A DNA stretch of 45,567 nt from Cyanobacteriota bacterium (GCA_025356295.1 JANXUJ010000098.1:1-45567), one strand, 5' to 3'; shown: positions 34,612 to 43,274, counted from the stretch's first letter. The notes: generated by a model not told the origin, from the sequence alone. Program-made: numbers and translations.

Positions 34612-36873
34612 CTAGCGAAAATTCCATATTTCGTAACGTCCATTCCGAAATGTGAGAATTTGTCCTTCAGTACTACTAGGTAAAGCATCCACCCAAACTT
34701 TGCCGCCACTCATATCACTAAATAATAGCGAACCCTCGCTCGAAAAAGCGATCGCTAAAGGATAATGCCGATCGCCTAAATCAACTTGAGTGCGATCGAG
34801 CAGTAGTAGATATGCAGGTTTACCCGACCCATCGAGATTAACCGCCGAGAGCTTCCATTGCTGCTGCACTAACACCCCAAAATCTTCGATACTCATTGAA
34901 ACTTGACCGTTACGTTGCAATTCGCTATACATGGTACGAATTAGGCGTTCGACCACTTTAGATGAAAGAGTTTGCCAATCGACAGAAGTTCCCTTCGGTG
35001 GATCGAAAGCACCGCCACTGGTCACCAGCGGCGGGATAATACTTTTGCTCAGCAAGGGCGCGAGAACTGACTCTCCTGAGGCAAGTATCTTTAAACGTCC
35101 ATCATCGCTAACCCAGAGAGATTGTGCAGTTAGAGTTGCTGCTTGTGATTTGCCATCTGACCCATACAAGACAACCCCAAGACTATTATTAAGCGAAAGC
35201 CCTAACACTCTCCACAACAAAATCGATGAGCGATCGCTTAGTTCTGTGAATGGCTCACCACGCCATTTATCACCATCTTTAATCAGATTGATGCTGACTT
35301 CATACCATGCTTGTCCTGATTCAAGTTTTGGCGGTGGCAAAAACCAGTCAGCACCTGCACTTCCTTTGCCAATATAAGTAACAGTTCCCAATAATTGCTG
35401 CGGTTTGAGAGAAAGTGGCGCAAGATCGAGACGTTGCAATAACTGATTAAAATCCTTACCATCAACTTTTTGCGATCGCAGCCAAAATTCAGCACGGCGT
35501 AAACCATTGCGATGCAGTACGACTAGCCCACCCCAGAGCTTGATATCTGTCGAATCCGTAAATGTCAGCATCGTCATCACTCTCTGCCAGATATGCGGAT
35601 GATATCTAGCCAACATTTCCGCAATCTTATCGCCTTTATAGGCAGGATCATTGGCGATCGCCAAAGCCTCACCCCAGCGCCCATCGATAATATTAATTAA
35701 AGCCTTCTCCCCAAGATTAGAGTTTGGTTGCTGCGCCCGCATCGCCGTGAGTTGAGCATGAAAAGCAATCATGTCATACTGCTCTTGCAAAAAGGGCGGT
35801 AAAGTTTTGCCTTGCGATCGCAATTCTTGCACCATTAGCTCAAACTTGCCAAGCGCAGGTGACCATAAACCCACACTCGCCATAACTAGCGCATCTTGAT
35901 AAGCTTTTGGTTGATCCTTCGCTTCATTTAGGGTCACCTGTCGCAATTGAATTTTACGAATAGAATTAGCGATCGCTTCTTCAGGCTGAAAAATCAAGAA
36001 TGTTGGTTCAAATTCTTGACTCTGATTAACAACTAATTGGATAGAACTAGGATTACTAGCTAGAGCATTTCGCCATTTAGGAAGTTCTCCTGCCGCACTT
36101 GTCCATGCATCTAGCTCAACTAACTGCGATCGCTTATCTGTCGCAAAGTAATAGATTTGTCCATAAGCAATTCCATCGACTTTTCCTGAGGTCGTAAACC
36201 AAACCCCATCATGCTGGCTGGGCGGGTTGTCTAATGGTGAAAACCTTTTGAGAGGGAGACGGCTGCGATTTGGTTGCAGCTTTTCAGGGATAGCGTAAGT
36301 GGCATACTTTAGTAATGGCGATCGCACAAAATACTCATCGATTCCCGCAATCGTCATCGTACTTATTAACAAAAACTTCTCTTCACTGCGATCGCGAATT
36401 GGCTGATAAATACGGATTTCGCGAATATTCTGAGTTTCTATTTCCAGAACTGTATAAATTATTTCATCTGTCTTGAGATTATAACTTTCGCCTAGCTTAA
36501 GCTGACTCTTCCCTAACTCTGATTGAATTTGGGAGATGTTTTTAGGGATATTCCATAGCGAGTTAGAATAAAAAACAGGAGCATCAGAAGGGACAAGCCA
36601 ACCAATTGCTAGAGGATTAACTAGATAAATTAGTCCTAGTCCCATTAATCCACCCACAAGTGGAATGCTAAAAATTATAAATAAGTTCGACCATGTGAAG
36701 TGATCGCGTGGATCGACCTCTGGCAAAGCTGATAATGGTTGATCCGCACGATCTACCTTAACTAGATCGCCGAAAGGCTTTGAGGACTCAGGCAAAGATT
36801 TCATGCGTTGCCTCACAAATCTTAAACGGAAAATCTTAAACGGATGAGATAGCCTAGCATATCGCCTTCTCAT
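34612..36873 (-). CDS. Large membrane-anchored protein of unknown function
   Basis: I do not recognise this 753-residue protein. It has a basic, then polar N-terminus and a single membrane segment (about residues 64-86, NLFIIFSIPLVGGLMGLGLIYLV), with everything after it hydrophilic. A positively charged N-terminus before the segment predicts that the large C-terminal part faces the periplasm or lumen. The C-terminal region has beta-rich repeats (AYLLLLDRTQVDLGDRHYPL, LLFSDMSGGKVWVDALP) that could be a propeller-like or VCBS-like fold, a guess only. ATG 36804 (MKSLPESSKPFGD) is an alternative start that removes 23 residues. It diverges from leuA. Confidence 0.8.
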   Translation of the reverse strand: MRRRYARLSHPFKIFRLRFVRQRMKSLPESSKPFGDLVKVDRADQPLSALPEVDPRDHFTWSNLFIIFSIPLVGGLMGLGLIYLVNPLAIGWLVPSDAPVFYSNSLWNIPKNISQIQSELGKSQLKLGESYNLKTDEIIYTVLEIETQNIREIRIYQPIRDRSEEKFLLISTMTIAGIDEYFVRSPLLKYATYAIPEKLQPNRSRLPLKRFSPLDNPPSQHDGVWFTTSGKVDGIAYGQIYYFATDKRSQLVELDAWTSAAGELPKWRNALASNPSSIQLVVNQSQEFEPTFLIFQPEEAIANSIRKIQLRQVTLNEAKDQPKAYQDALVMASVGLWSPALGKFELMVQELRSQGKTLPPFLQEQYDMIAFHAQLTAMRAQQPNSNLGEKALINIIDGRWGEALAIANDPAYKGDKIAEMLARYHPHIWQRVMTMLTFTDSTDIKLWGGLVVLHRNGLRRAEFWLRSQKVDGKDFNQLLQRLDLAPLSLKPQQLLGTVTYIGKGSAGADWFLPPPKLESGQAWYEVSINLIKDGDKWRGEPFTELSDRSSILLWRVLGLSLNNSLGVVLYGSDGKSQAATLTAQSLWVSDDGRLKILASGESVLAPLLSKSIIPPLVTSGGAFDPPKGTSVDWQTLSSKVVERLIRTMYSELQRNGQVSMSIEDFGVLVQQQWKLSAVNLDGSGKPAYLLLLDRTQVDLGDRHYPLAIAFSSEGSLLFSDMSGGKVWVDALPSSTEGQILTFRNGRYEIWNFR

Positions 36874-36957
36874 CTCATGGGTGATTTACAAATATCGAAA
36901 AAAGGCTAATATTATAAAGTTACGTTTTTACAACATACATTCATGAATTAAAGTCTT

Positions 36958-38601
36958 ATGTCTACTACATTTCAAGAGTCAAACGTTGCTCAAGATCGCA
37001 TTATCTTTTTTGATACCACCCTGCGCGATGGTGAACAGTCACCTGGTGCAACCCTTAACGTGGAGCAAAAACTGCTAATCGCTCAGCAACTGGCTCGACT
37101 TGGTGTAGACATCATCGAGGCTGGGTTTGCGATCGCTTCCCCTGGAGATTTTGAAGCCGTCCAAAAAATCGCCGCGACCGTTGGTACTGAAAATGGTCCT
37201 GTCATTTGCAGCTTGGCAAGAGCGATCAAAGCTGACATCAAAGCTGCTGCTGAAGCAATCAAACCAGCCGCTCATGGTCGAATCCACACCTTTATTTCTA
37301 CCTCTGATATTCATTTAAAATATCAACTTCGCAAGTCTCAGTCTGAAGTCCTAGAAATTGCTCAGGAAATGGTCGCCTATGCTAAGACTTTTTGCGATGA
37401 CGTAGAATTTTCGCCAATGGATGCCACTCGTACTGATCCTGAATATCTCTGTCAAGTAGTCGAAGCGGCGATCAATGCTGGCGCGACCACAGTTAATATT
37501 CCCGATACGGTCGGCTTCATCATGCCCAGCGAGTTTGGTGATTTGATTAAATTGTTGAAGCAAAATGTCTCAAACATTGATTGCGCCGTGATCTCAGTGC
37601 ATGGTCACAATGATCTTGGCTTGGCGGTGGCAAATTTCCTTGAAGCAGCCAAAAGTGGCGCTCGTCAAATGGAATGCACAATTAATGGCATCGGTGAACG
37701 TGCGGGTAATGCGGCTCTCGAAGAGTTGGTAATGGCATTACATGTTCGGCGTACCTATTTCAACAACTTGTTTGGTCGCCCTACCGAATCTACTGAGCCC
37801 CTTTGCAATATTGACACCAAGCAGATTTACAAAACTTCGCGCCTTGTGTCTAATCTCACAGGAATGTTGGTACAGCCAAATAAAGCGATCGTTGGTGCAA
37901 ATGCTTTTGCCCATGAGTCTGGTATCCATCAAGACGGTGTGTTAAAAAACCGCCTCACTTACGAAATCATGGATGCCAAGTCGATTGGGTTGATCGATAA
38001 TCTGATCGTGCTTGGCAAACTTTCGGGTCGCAGTGCTTTAAGTTCTCGCCTCAAAGAGCTTGGTTTTGAACTCTCAGATCAAGAACTTAATGCTGCCTTT
38101 GTGAGGTTCAAAGAAGTTGCTGACAAAAAGCGCGAGATTAGTGATCGCGATCTCGAAGCGATCGTCAATGACGAAATCCGTCATGCACCCGAAGCCTTCA
38201 AGCTCGAACAAGTCCAAGTAAGCTGTGGCGATCGCGCGATTCCCACAGCCACAGTTACGCTGATGATGCCTGACGGTCAAGAAATCACTGATGTTTCGGT
38301 TGGCACTGGTCCCGTTGATGCGATTTACAAAGCGATTAACTTGATCGTCAATGTACCAAATCAGTTGATCGAGTATTCAGTTCAATCGGTCACCGCAGGT
38401 ATCGATGCCCTCGGCGAAGTAACCATTCGGCTCAAGCATCCTGATGTCGGCACACTTTCGGGTCATTCTGCTAATACCGATGTGATTGTTGCCTCAGCTA
38501 GAGCTTATCTCAGTGCGCTCAACAAGCTCTACTTCGCGCTTCAATCACCCACCGCAAAGATAGGCGATCGCGAAAAGCTCAAAAAAGAAGCTGCTCTATA
38601 G
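36958..38601 (+). CDS. leuA: 2-isopropylmalate synthase
   Basis: First committed enzyme of leucine synthesis, condensing acetyl-CoA with 2-oxoisovalerate. The 547-residue protein has the catalytic start [37 protein letters not shown] with metal-binding histidines, [17 protein letters not shown] and [13 protein letters not shown]. The C-terminal regulatory domain (about 400-530) for leucine feedback is intact ([16 protein letters not shown]). The N-terminal 12 residues before the catalytic domain vary between species. The stop codon is part of a short core palindrome (38599-38613), and a 23-bp hairpin follows. Confidence 0.96.
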   Translation: MSTTFQESNVAQDRIIFFDTTLRDGEQSPGATLNVEQKLLIAQQLARLGVDIIEAGFAIASPGDFEAVQKIAATVGTENGPVICSLARAIKADIKAAAEAIKPAAHGRIHTFISTSDIHLKYQLRKSQSEVLEIAQEMVAYAKTFCDDVEFSPMDATRTDPEYLCQVVEAAINAGATTVNIPDTVGFIMPSEFGDLIKLLKQNVSNIDCAVISVHGHNDLGLAVANFLEAAKSGARQMECTINGIGERAGNAALEELVMALHVRRTYFNNLFGRPTESTEPLCNIDTKQIYKTSRLVSNLTGMLVQPNKAIVGANAFAHESGIHQDGVLKNRLTYEIMDAKSIGLIDNLIVLGKLSGRSALSSRLKELGFELSDQELNAAFVRFKEVADKKREISDRDLEAIVNDEIRHAPEAFKLEQVQVSCGDRAIPTATVTLMMPDGQEITDVSVGTGPVDAIYKAINLIVNVPNQLIEYSVQSVTAGIDALGEVTIRLKHPDVGTLSGHSANTDVIVASARAYLSALNKLYFALQSPTAKIGDREKLKKEAAL

Positions 38602-38613
38602 CGCTTTGCGCTA
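38599..38613. repeat. Core-only copy of the palindrome family
   Basis: TAGCGC-TTT-GCGCTA is a 15-base palindrome made only of the core found inside the longer repeats; the leuA stop codon TAG is its first triplet. The same core occurs at 41-54 (CAGCGC-TTT-GCGCTG). Confidence 0.7.
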
Positions 38614-38620
38614 ATCTCCG

Positions 38621-38669
38621 TCATAGATATAAAAAAGGGTTGCGGAGCAACCCTTTTTTATATCTATGA
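38621..38669. terminator. Terminator hairpin after leuA, 23-bp perfect arms
   Basis: Bases 38621-38643 pair perfectly with 38647-38669 around GGA; inner core GGGTTGC-GGA-GCAACCC with six A and six T. It lies between leuA and the decayed Uma2 gene, which converge. Confidence 0.85.
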
Positions 38670-38677
38670 AAACTCTT

Positions 38678-39192
38678 TTAAAGAAGATCGGGATTAATCC
38701 CTAACTCGCGTAACTTAGCCGCAAATTTTTTTGTTTTGTTTCCAACTAACTCCACATAGCTTAAAAACTTCTGCCCGTCAGGACGATAAATTTCCAACTC
38801 GCTGTCAGTCATCACAAATCGGATACCCAAACGGGGGCTTACCCAATCAGCCGTAAATATCACTGATTCCCAGCGATCGCCTTCCGTTTCCAGGCACTAA
38901 AATCTAGTTTGAGTGGATCATAAAGATAGTATTCTTCAACTCCATAGCGATCGTAAAACTGGAACTTGAGGAACGACATTGTCTTCTTGCCATTGCTGAT
39001 AAGAACCGCGATCGCCTTTGATCTACCAAACACAACCATCATATCAGGCGCACGCCGCAAAGTATTGTTACCCTCAATCGGATACCAGAGCAAATCACCC
39101 GCCACAAAAATGTCCTAACCATCTTTAAATAAAGCTTCTAAACCTTCTTTGATTTTGACAATCCATGCAAATTGTCGGGTACTGTCTGCCAT
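38678..39192 (-). pseudogene. Decayed Uma2 family gene
   Basis: Read on the minus strand, the locus encodes a Uma2 protein in pieces. It starts MADSTRQFAWIVKIKEGLEA, then an in-frame TAG replaces the residue before DIFVAGDLLWYPIEGNN. After VVFGRS a lost A shifts the frame; the other frame continues GDRGSYQQWQEDNVVPQV. A deletion then joins to KFQFYDRYGVEEYYLYDP, losing the segment that normally holds the catalytic VFEILSP motif. A second lost A follows in FSAWKRK, after which GDRWESVIFTADWVSPRLG completes the C-terminus. Both lost bases are in A-runs just before GGCGATCGC. The gene cannot yield an active nuclease. Confidence 0.88.
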
Positions 39193-39272
39193 CAGTTGAC
39201 CATCACTGTCTGGATAAAAGAGTTTATTCTAAAGCTTATTTTAGAGACTTAGCACTTGACATTAGAATTATG

Positions 39273-39310
39273 TTAATTATCTAAAGTATGGCGACACTTT
39301 AGATAATTAA
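39273..39310. promoter_or_regulatory. Perfect AT-rich stem-loop upstream of the desaturase gene
   Basis: TTAATTATCTAAAGT (39273-39287) pairs perfectly with 39296-39310 around an 8-nt loop, 55 bp before the desaturase start. It has no GC core and no T-run, unlike the terminators here. It could be an operator or, if transcribed, a 5' leader structure. A possible 22-codon leader ORF (39333-39401) overlaps the desaturase start in another frame. Confidence 0.5.
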
Positions 39311-39364
39311 AATTAAAATGGATGAGTAAATTATGAACATGATATTTATTAGCAATGGTAGAAG

Positions 39365-40516
39365 ATGCAAGATAAGAACGAGTCTCGGCAATTTCTTGTA
39401 GATCGAGAAAAAGAACCAGCGGGAACCTTGAAATTTGGTAAGAATAGCGGATTTCAGATCGAACTAAGGCGGCGGGTTGATGAATTTTTTGCAAACAGCG
39501 ATCGCAAACAGCGAGATTGCCCCCAAATGTATGTAAAAACAGCAATTTTGTTGTTTAGTTTCTTGGGACTGTATTTTGGATTAGTCTGCATTGCTCAGGC
39601 ATGGTGGCAAGTCGTTCCCTTATGTATTGCGCTCGGTATAGTTATGGCAGGGATTGGATTTAGTATTCAGCATGACGGCGCACATCGTGCTTATTCTAAT
39701 TCTCTATGGATAAATAGGCTCATGGCAATGAGTTTGGATTTAATCGGTGGAAGTTCTTATATTTGGCATTGGAAGCATGATGTGTTCCATCATACCCATG
39801 TAAATATTGCAGGCTATGACACTGATTTAGAGGTAGGGATTTTTGGTCGCCTAGCTCCTTCTCACCCACGACTTCCATTTCATCATTGGCAACATTATTA
39901 CATTTGGATACTCTATGGTCTATTAGCAATCAAGTGGCATTTTTATGATGATTTCTATAGTTTGATCACTGGCAAAATTGGCGATCGCAGTTATCCGCGT
40001 CCTAAAGGAAAAAACCTTGCCATATTTTTAATCGGCAAGTTATTTTTCCTAACATTTGCGTTGGTAATTCCTTTGCTATTTCATCCTATAGGACTGGTTT
40101 TGGCTAGTTATGGATTAGTTGCGGTAACTTTAGGAATAATGCTTAGTGTGGTCTTTCAGCTAGCTCATGTGGTCGAAGAAGCAAGCTTTCCTATCCCAGT
40201 TAATGAAGCTAGTCTGATTGAAAATGATTGGGCGATCCATCAGATTGAGACAACGGTAAACTTTTCGCGGAATAATCTCTTCATAACATGGTTTCTTGGT
40301 GGACTAAATTTTCAAGTTGAGCATCATCTATTTCCAAATATCTGTCATGTCAACTATCCAGCAATATCAAGAGTAGTTGAGCAAACTTGCCAAGAGTTTG
40401 GAGTCAGATATAACCAACATGAGTCTTTTTGGGCAGGATTTGCATCACATTTCCGTTGGCTACGCCGTATGGGAATTAAAGACCATCATCCTAAATACAG
40501 CACTTTGACTAACTAA
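39365..40516 (+). CDS. Front-end acyl-lipid fatty acid desaturase (DesD/delta-6-like)
   Basis: A 383-residue membrane di-iron desaturase of glycerolipid acyl chains. The histidine boxes are HDGAH (103-107), HDVFHHTH (138-145) and QVEHHLFPNICHVNYP; the glutamine replacing the first histidine of box three defines front-end desaturases such as cyanobacterial delta-6 DesD. Four membrane segments surround the boxes. There is no cytochrome b5 domain, as usual in cyanobacteria, so ferredoxin is the expected donor. Regiospecificity cannot be read from sequence. It is preceded by a stem-loop and stands alone; desaturase genes are often cold-induced. Confidence 0.88.
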   Translation: MQDKNESRQFLVDREKEPAGTLKFGKNSGFQIELRRRVDEFFANSDRKQRDCPQMYVKTAILLFSFLGLYFGLVCIAQAWWQVVPLCIALGIVMAGIGFSIQHDGAHRAYSNSLWINRLMAMSLDLIGGSSYIWHWKHDVFHHTHVNIAGYDTDLEVGIFGRLAPSHPRLPFHHWQHYYIWILYGLLAIKWHFYDDFYSLITGKIGDRSYPRPKGKNLAIFLIGKLFFLTFALVIPLLFHPIGLVLASYGLVAVTLGIMLSVVFQLAHVVEEASFPIPVNEASLIENDWAIHQIETTVNFSRNNLFITWFLGGLNFQVEHHLFPNICHVNYPAISRVVEQTCQEFGVRYNQHESFWAGFASHFRWLRRMGIKDHHPKYSTLTN

Positions 40517-40525
40517 TTGGTTTAG

Positions 40526-40570
40526 AGAAATATTTGAAAGTACCGCTTTGCGGCACTTTCAAATATTTCT
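40526..40570. terminator. Bidirectional terminator hairpin between desaturase and PPO genes
   Basis: A 21-base arm (40526-40546) pairs with 40550-40570 around TTT with one A-C mismatch. The core is ACCGC-TTT-GCGGC within AAAGT/CACTTT arms, close to the copies at 1345-1397 and 7051-7091. The two genes converge here. Confidence 0.8.
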
Positions 40571-40581
40571 TTGGATTTTAT

Positions 40582-42018
40582 TTATTTTAGAAATTCTGCG
40601 ATTTTATTTGCATCTTGAAGGCTCTGTTTGATGCAGTCACCAAGAGCAACACCGCCGATAAAATTAGCACTGATATATAGCCCTTGAGATTTTTGGAGTT
40701 CTGTCTCAATTGTGGCAAGACGCTGCAAATGTCCAATTTCATATTGTGGAATCGCTTTATCCCAAACATGCACAGCGATCGCCTTTGGTTCCGCTTTTGT
40801 TTCAGGACGGAGGATCGTCTTCTTGAGGTCTTGATGCACAGCTTGGATAATTTCGGGTTCCGAAAGCTTAGCCAGAGCAGGATCGAGCGTACCACCGATA
40901 AAGTTAAGTAATAATTGCCAACCTTCGGGAGCGCGTCCTGCAAATAGACTAGATGACCAGATTGTACCTAGAGTTCTTACGCCTTGAGTGCGCGGAATTA
41001 AGTTGCCAAACCCTTTCATGTCATAGGCAAATTCGCTCTTAGGATATGCAAGCACCACGCAAGCAACGGTCGGATAAAATATTTCGCTTAAGGCTTGGCT
41101 AGCGTTTGGTAAATAATCTTTTAATAGCTGAGCGGAGACATAGGCAGGTGTGGTCAGAACCACCGATCGCGCTGTTACAATCTCTTCACCCGTTGGAGTA
41201 TCGAACTTAGCGCTGTAGATATCACCTTGCTTGTGTAGCGATCGCATAGTCCATTGCTGCTTAACTGGTGTTCCTTGCGCTCTTAACTTAGTGGCGATCG
41301 CTTCAGGCAACATTTTGATACCTTGTCGAAAAGAGCCAAGTTCTCCAGATTTAGTTTTGGGGATATTGGGATCGTTGATTTGCTTAGATTTGCGCTCTTT
41401 GCTCGACAATATAGCCCCTGCAAGCAAACCTCCATAAGTTTCGAGTCGGGCAATTTTAGAAAAGGCGGCGCTAGCACTGAGCCGCTTAGGATCGCCCGCA
41501 TAAACTCCAGAGATAAAAGGAGCCACTAAACGCTCAACGGCTTGTTTACCTAACAAGCGTGTAAAGAACTGATCGACAGACTCTTCCCCTGCCATCGCAG
41601 GACGCGCAAAACCGATCGCACCTAAAGCTAGACGAATTTTGCCGCCCCAAGTCAAGACTTTAGTCGCGATCGCACTCGGGGGACTCATCGGCAGTGCATT
41701 TAACTTGCCATTGAGAAACACAAACCGTGGTAATTTGCCATCGGCTAGTACTAATTCATCTTTAAGCCCAACATCGACAGCTAGACGCAGTAGCTCAGGC
41801 GTGGGTTGGAAGCTATTCGGTCCTTCTTCCCAGAGATAGCCTTGATCATTGCTAGCAGTTGTAATTGCACCTCCCACTCGATCCTGTGCTTCGGCAACCA
41901 AGACGCGGCATTGTTTAGCGATCGCCAGTTCATGGGCGATCGTTAATCCTGAAATTCCTGCCCCAACGACAAGAACATCTAATGGTTGATTAGCTTCGGT
42001 TGCTTGAGAGGTGGTCAT
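40582..42018 (-). CDS. hemY: Protoporphyrinogen oxidase, HemY type (PPOX)
   Basis: A 478-residue FAD enzyme that oxidises protoporphyrinogen IX to protoporphyrin IX, before the haem/chlorophyll branch. The FAD-binding VLVVGAGISGLTIAHELA is at about residues 14-31, followed by EAQDRVGGAITT and EEGPNSFQPTPELL, which is typical of PPOX. The C-terminus has the second FAD segment GLYISANFIGGVALGDCIKQ. Cyanobacteria use HemY, HemJ or HemG for this step; the sequence here fits the HemY/plastid PPOX type. Oxygen is the expected acceptor. The ATG at 42018 is a normal start. hemL of the same pathway lies far away in the window. Confidence 0.93.
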   Translation of the reverse strand: MTTSQATEANQPLDVLVVGAGISGLTIAHELAIAKQCRVLVAEAQDRVGGAITTASNDQGYLWEEGPNSFQPTPELLRLAVDVGLKDELVLADGKLPRFVFLNGKLNALPMSPPSAIATKVLTWGGKIRLALGAIGFARPAMAGEESVDQFFTRLLGKQAVERLVAPFISGVYAGDPKRLSASAAFSKIARLETYGGLLAGAILSSKERKSKQINDPNIPKTKSGELGSFRQGIKMLPEAIATKLRAQGTPVKQQWTMRSLHKQGDIYSAKFDTPTGEEIVTARSVVLTTPAYVSAQLLKDYLPNASQALSEIFYPTVACVVLAYPKSEFAYDMKGFGNLIPRTQGVRTLGTIWSSSLFAGRAPEGWQLLLNFIGGTLDPALAKLSEPEIIQAVHQDLKKTILRPETKAEPKAIAVHVWDKAIPQYEIGHLQRLATIETELQKSQGLYISANFIGGVALGDCIKQSLQDANKIAEFLK

Positions 42019-42114
42019 AGTTTGGGAAGTTAAGACGATTAATTAACTCACAGTCTAATTGAAAATCGGTTTTAACACTTGATTTGATATAGCAATCCTA
42101 TTTCATTTGTGAGG

Positions 42115-42169
42115 TTAAATGATTTGAGAAAGTGCGACCCGAAGGGGCGCACTTTCTCAAATCATTTAA
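42115..42169. terminator. Long hairpin after the DUF2811 gene
   Basis: A 22-bp perfect outer stem (42115-42136 with 42148-42169) continues through one A-G mismatch into CCC/GGG with a GAA loop. It lies 14 bp beyond the DUF2811 stop and before hemY on the minus strand. Confidence 0.8.
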
Positions 42170-42183
42170 AATTGCTACAAGTT

Positions 42184-42420
42184 CTAAATCGAGTGTTGAA
42201 ACAAAGCATTTAAGTACACTTTAGCGGTGCTGCGATAACTGTGCGATCCAGTCAGAGCTGTGCCAACGCGATCGCTACCACCATTTTGTAACAAGAACAA
42301 AGATAAAGCGGCTGCAAATACCCGATCTTGATCCCAATCAGGGTGTGACTCTAAATAACTTTTGAGGGTTTCGTGCAGTTCTTCAGGAATTTCGGCAAGG
42401 ATGCTGACGGTCGTATTCAT
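42184..42420 (-). CDS. DUF2811 family protein
   Basis: A 78-residue soluble protein starting MNTTVSILAEIPEELHETLK followed by SYLESHPDWDQDRVFAAALSLFLLQNG, which I recognise as DUF2811, a cyanobacterial family of unknown function. The segment resembles a ribbon-helix-helix or helix-rich domain, but no DNA-binding role is shown. A GAGG ribosome-binding site lies about 8 bases before the ATG. The candidate origin region begins directly upstream. Confidence 0.8.
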   Translation of the reverse strand: MNTTVSILAEIPEELHETLKSYLESHPDWDQDRVFAAALSLFLLQNGGSDRVGTALTGSHSYRSTAKVYLNALFQHSI

Positions 42421-42836
42421 GCTGAAGCCTCAAATTTTAAACAGATTTATTCCGAATGTCGCAACCACTTTTATTAGGCTGGGATTTAATTGTGTGGGTA
42501 ACTAGCAGTTCTTGTCAACGTAACGAAAAGTTAAGCATAAGTGATAAATAGATGAAGTGGCTTCGAGAGAATGAGGGTTTGAAGCTATTTTTAGTTACAT
42601 ATCTTCATAATAATCAACCTTCAAAAAGTTTTCCCAATAGAAATACGATGCATATTAACAAATCCTTAACCAGCAAGGCAGAGACATTTTGTCTGCCAAA
42701 ACTACCTGTGGAAAACCCTCGATAATCTGTGGATAAAAGCACTATATCTGTGGAAAACCTTGTGGAAAACTTTGAGTCCATCAGGTTAAAAAATATTTTT
42801 CAAATCAAGAGAAAAGGTCACTTTGTGACCTTTTTC
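42421..42836. other. Intergenic region with DnaA-box cluster; candidate replication origin
   Basis: This 416-bp stretch, the longest gene-free span in the window, carries four close matches to the DnaA box (next entry), a further near-match TGTGGGTAA at 42493-42501, and AT-rich flanks at about 42575-42665 and 42780-42810. A small inverted repeat GGCAGA/TCTGCC lies at about 42677-42697. No dnaA or dnaN gene is adjacent, but cyanobacterial origins are often not next to dnaA. It also has to hold the promoter of the DUF2811 gene. Origin status is inference. Confidence 0.5.
42707..42769 (+). other. Cluster of four DnaA-box-like nonamers
   Basis: TGTGGAAAA occurs at 42707-42715, 42749-42757 and 42761-42769, and TGTGGATAA at 42728-42736. 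TGTGGATAA is the exact complement of the classical box TTATCCACA; TGTGGAAAA is the complement of TTTTCCACA, a form used by cyanobacterial DnaA. All four have the same orientation with start-to-start spacings of 21, 21 and 12 bp, close to whole helical turns for the first two. Confidence 0.7.
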
Positions 42837-42837
42837 T
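42809..42837. terminator. Hairpin after the NfeD gene
   Basis: AAAAGGTCAC-TTT-GTGACCTTTT forms a stem of about 10-12 bp, abutting the NfeD stop codon on the minus strand. It carries the A/T-tract and triloop style of the palindrome family. Confidence 0.75.
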
Positions 42838-43274
42838 TATCGATCATTTAGCCAACTTTCAGGAACAACTACTAATGTTGTACCTACTCTTCTTAAAACT
42901 ATTACTCGTTGTTGTGAGGAGATCTCTATTTGTGGATCATCACATCTCGCTTTCCATGAGACTCCTTCATGCTGAACTCGTCCAGTCTGTCCTGCCAAAA
43001 TCTCTGTGAGCGTGATCCCTTCACTGGCTTCTCTAAGTTGATGCGAGTCTTTAGGAATAAATCGGCGGGAAAACCTCACCAATATTCCTGATATCAGCAT
43101 CCAAGCTAGGATTTGGAGTGCAGGGATGGGAAAGATTATCGCGATCGCTGCGACAAATATCGCCGCTAATCCCATCGCTCCTGCAATCAAAAATGTGGGC
43201 AATGGCACGAGCATCTCGATCACGCACAAAGCAATCCCAATAATTAACCAGACTTGACTAGGTGGTAAATTCAT
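42837..43274 (-). CDS. NfeD-like membrane protein (short form)
   Basis: A 145-residue protein with about three membrane segments in the first 70 residues (VWLIIGIALCVIEMLVPLP, LIAGAMGLAAIFVAAIAIIF, ALQILAWMLISGILVRF) and a C-terminal OB-fold-like domain (GQTGRVQHEGVSWKAR, RVIVLRRVGTTLVVVP). This is the short NfeD form, usually paired with a stomatin/flotillin protein; none is seen here. Its ATG overlaps the stop of the MCE gene in ATGA, so it is translated with the lipid-transport genes. Shared work with that system is inference. Confidence 0.85.
   Translation of the reverse strand: MNLPPSQVWLIIGIALCVIEMLVPLPTFLIAGAMGLAAIFVAAIAIIFPIPALQILAWMLISGILVRFSRRFIPKDSHQLREASEGITLTEILAGQTGRVQHEGVSWKARCDDPQIEISSQQRVIVLRRVGTTLVVVPESWLNDR

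Noticed and set aside
38678..39192. Programmed frameshifting in the Uma2 locus
   Set aside because: An internal stop codon and a deletion of the expected catalytic segment accompany the two frame changes, so decay explains it better.
39273..39310. The stem-loop before the desaturase as a terminator
   Set aside because: Its stem is AT-rich, there is no following T-run, and no gene ends immediately before it on the plus strand.
42552..42725. 57-codon plus-strand ORF in the candidate origin region
   Set aside because: No ribosome-binding site, no family, and it runs through two DnaA boxes; most likely a chance frame.
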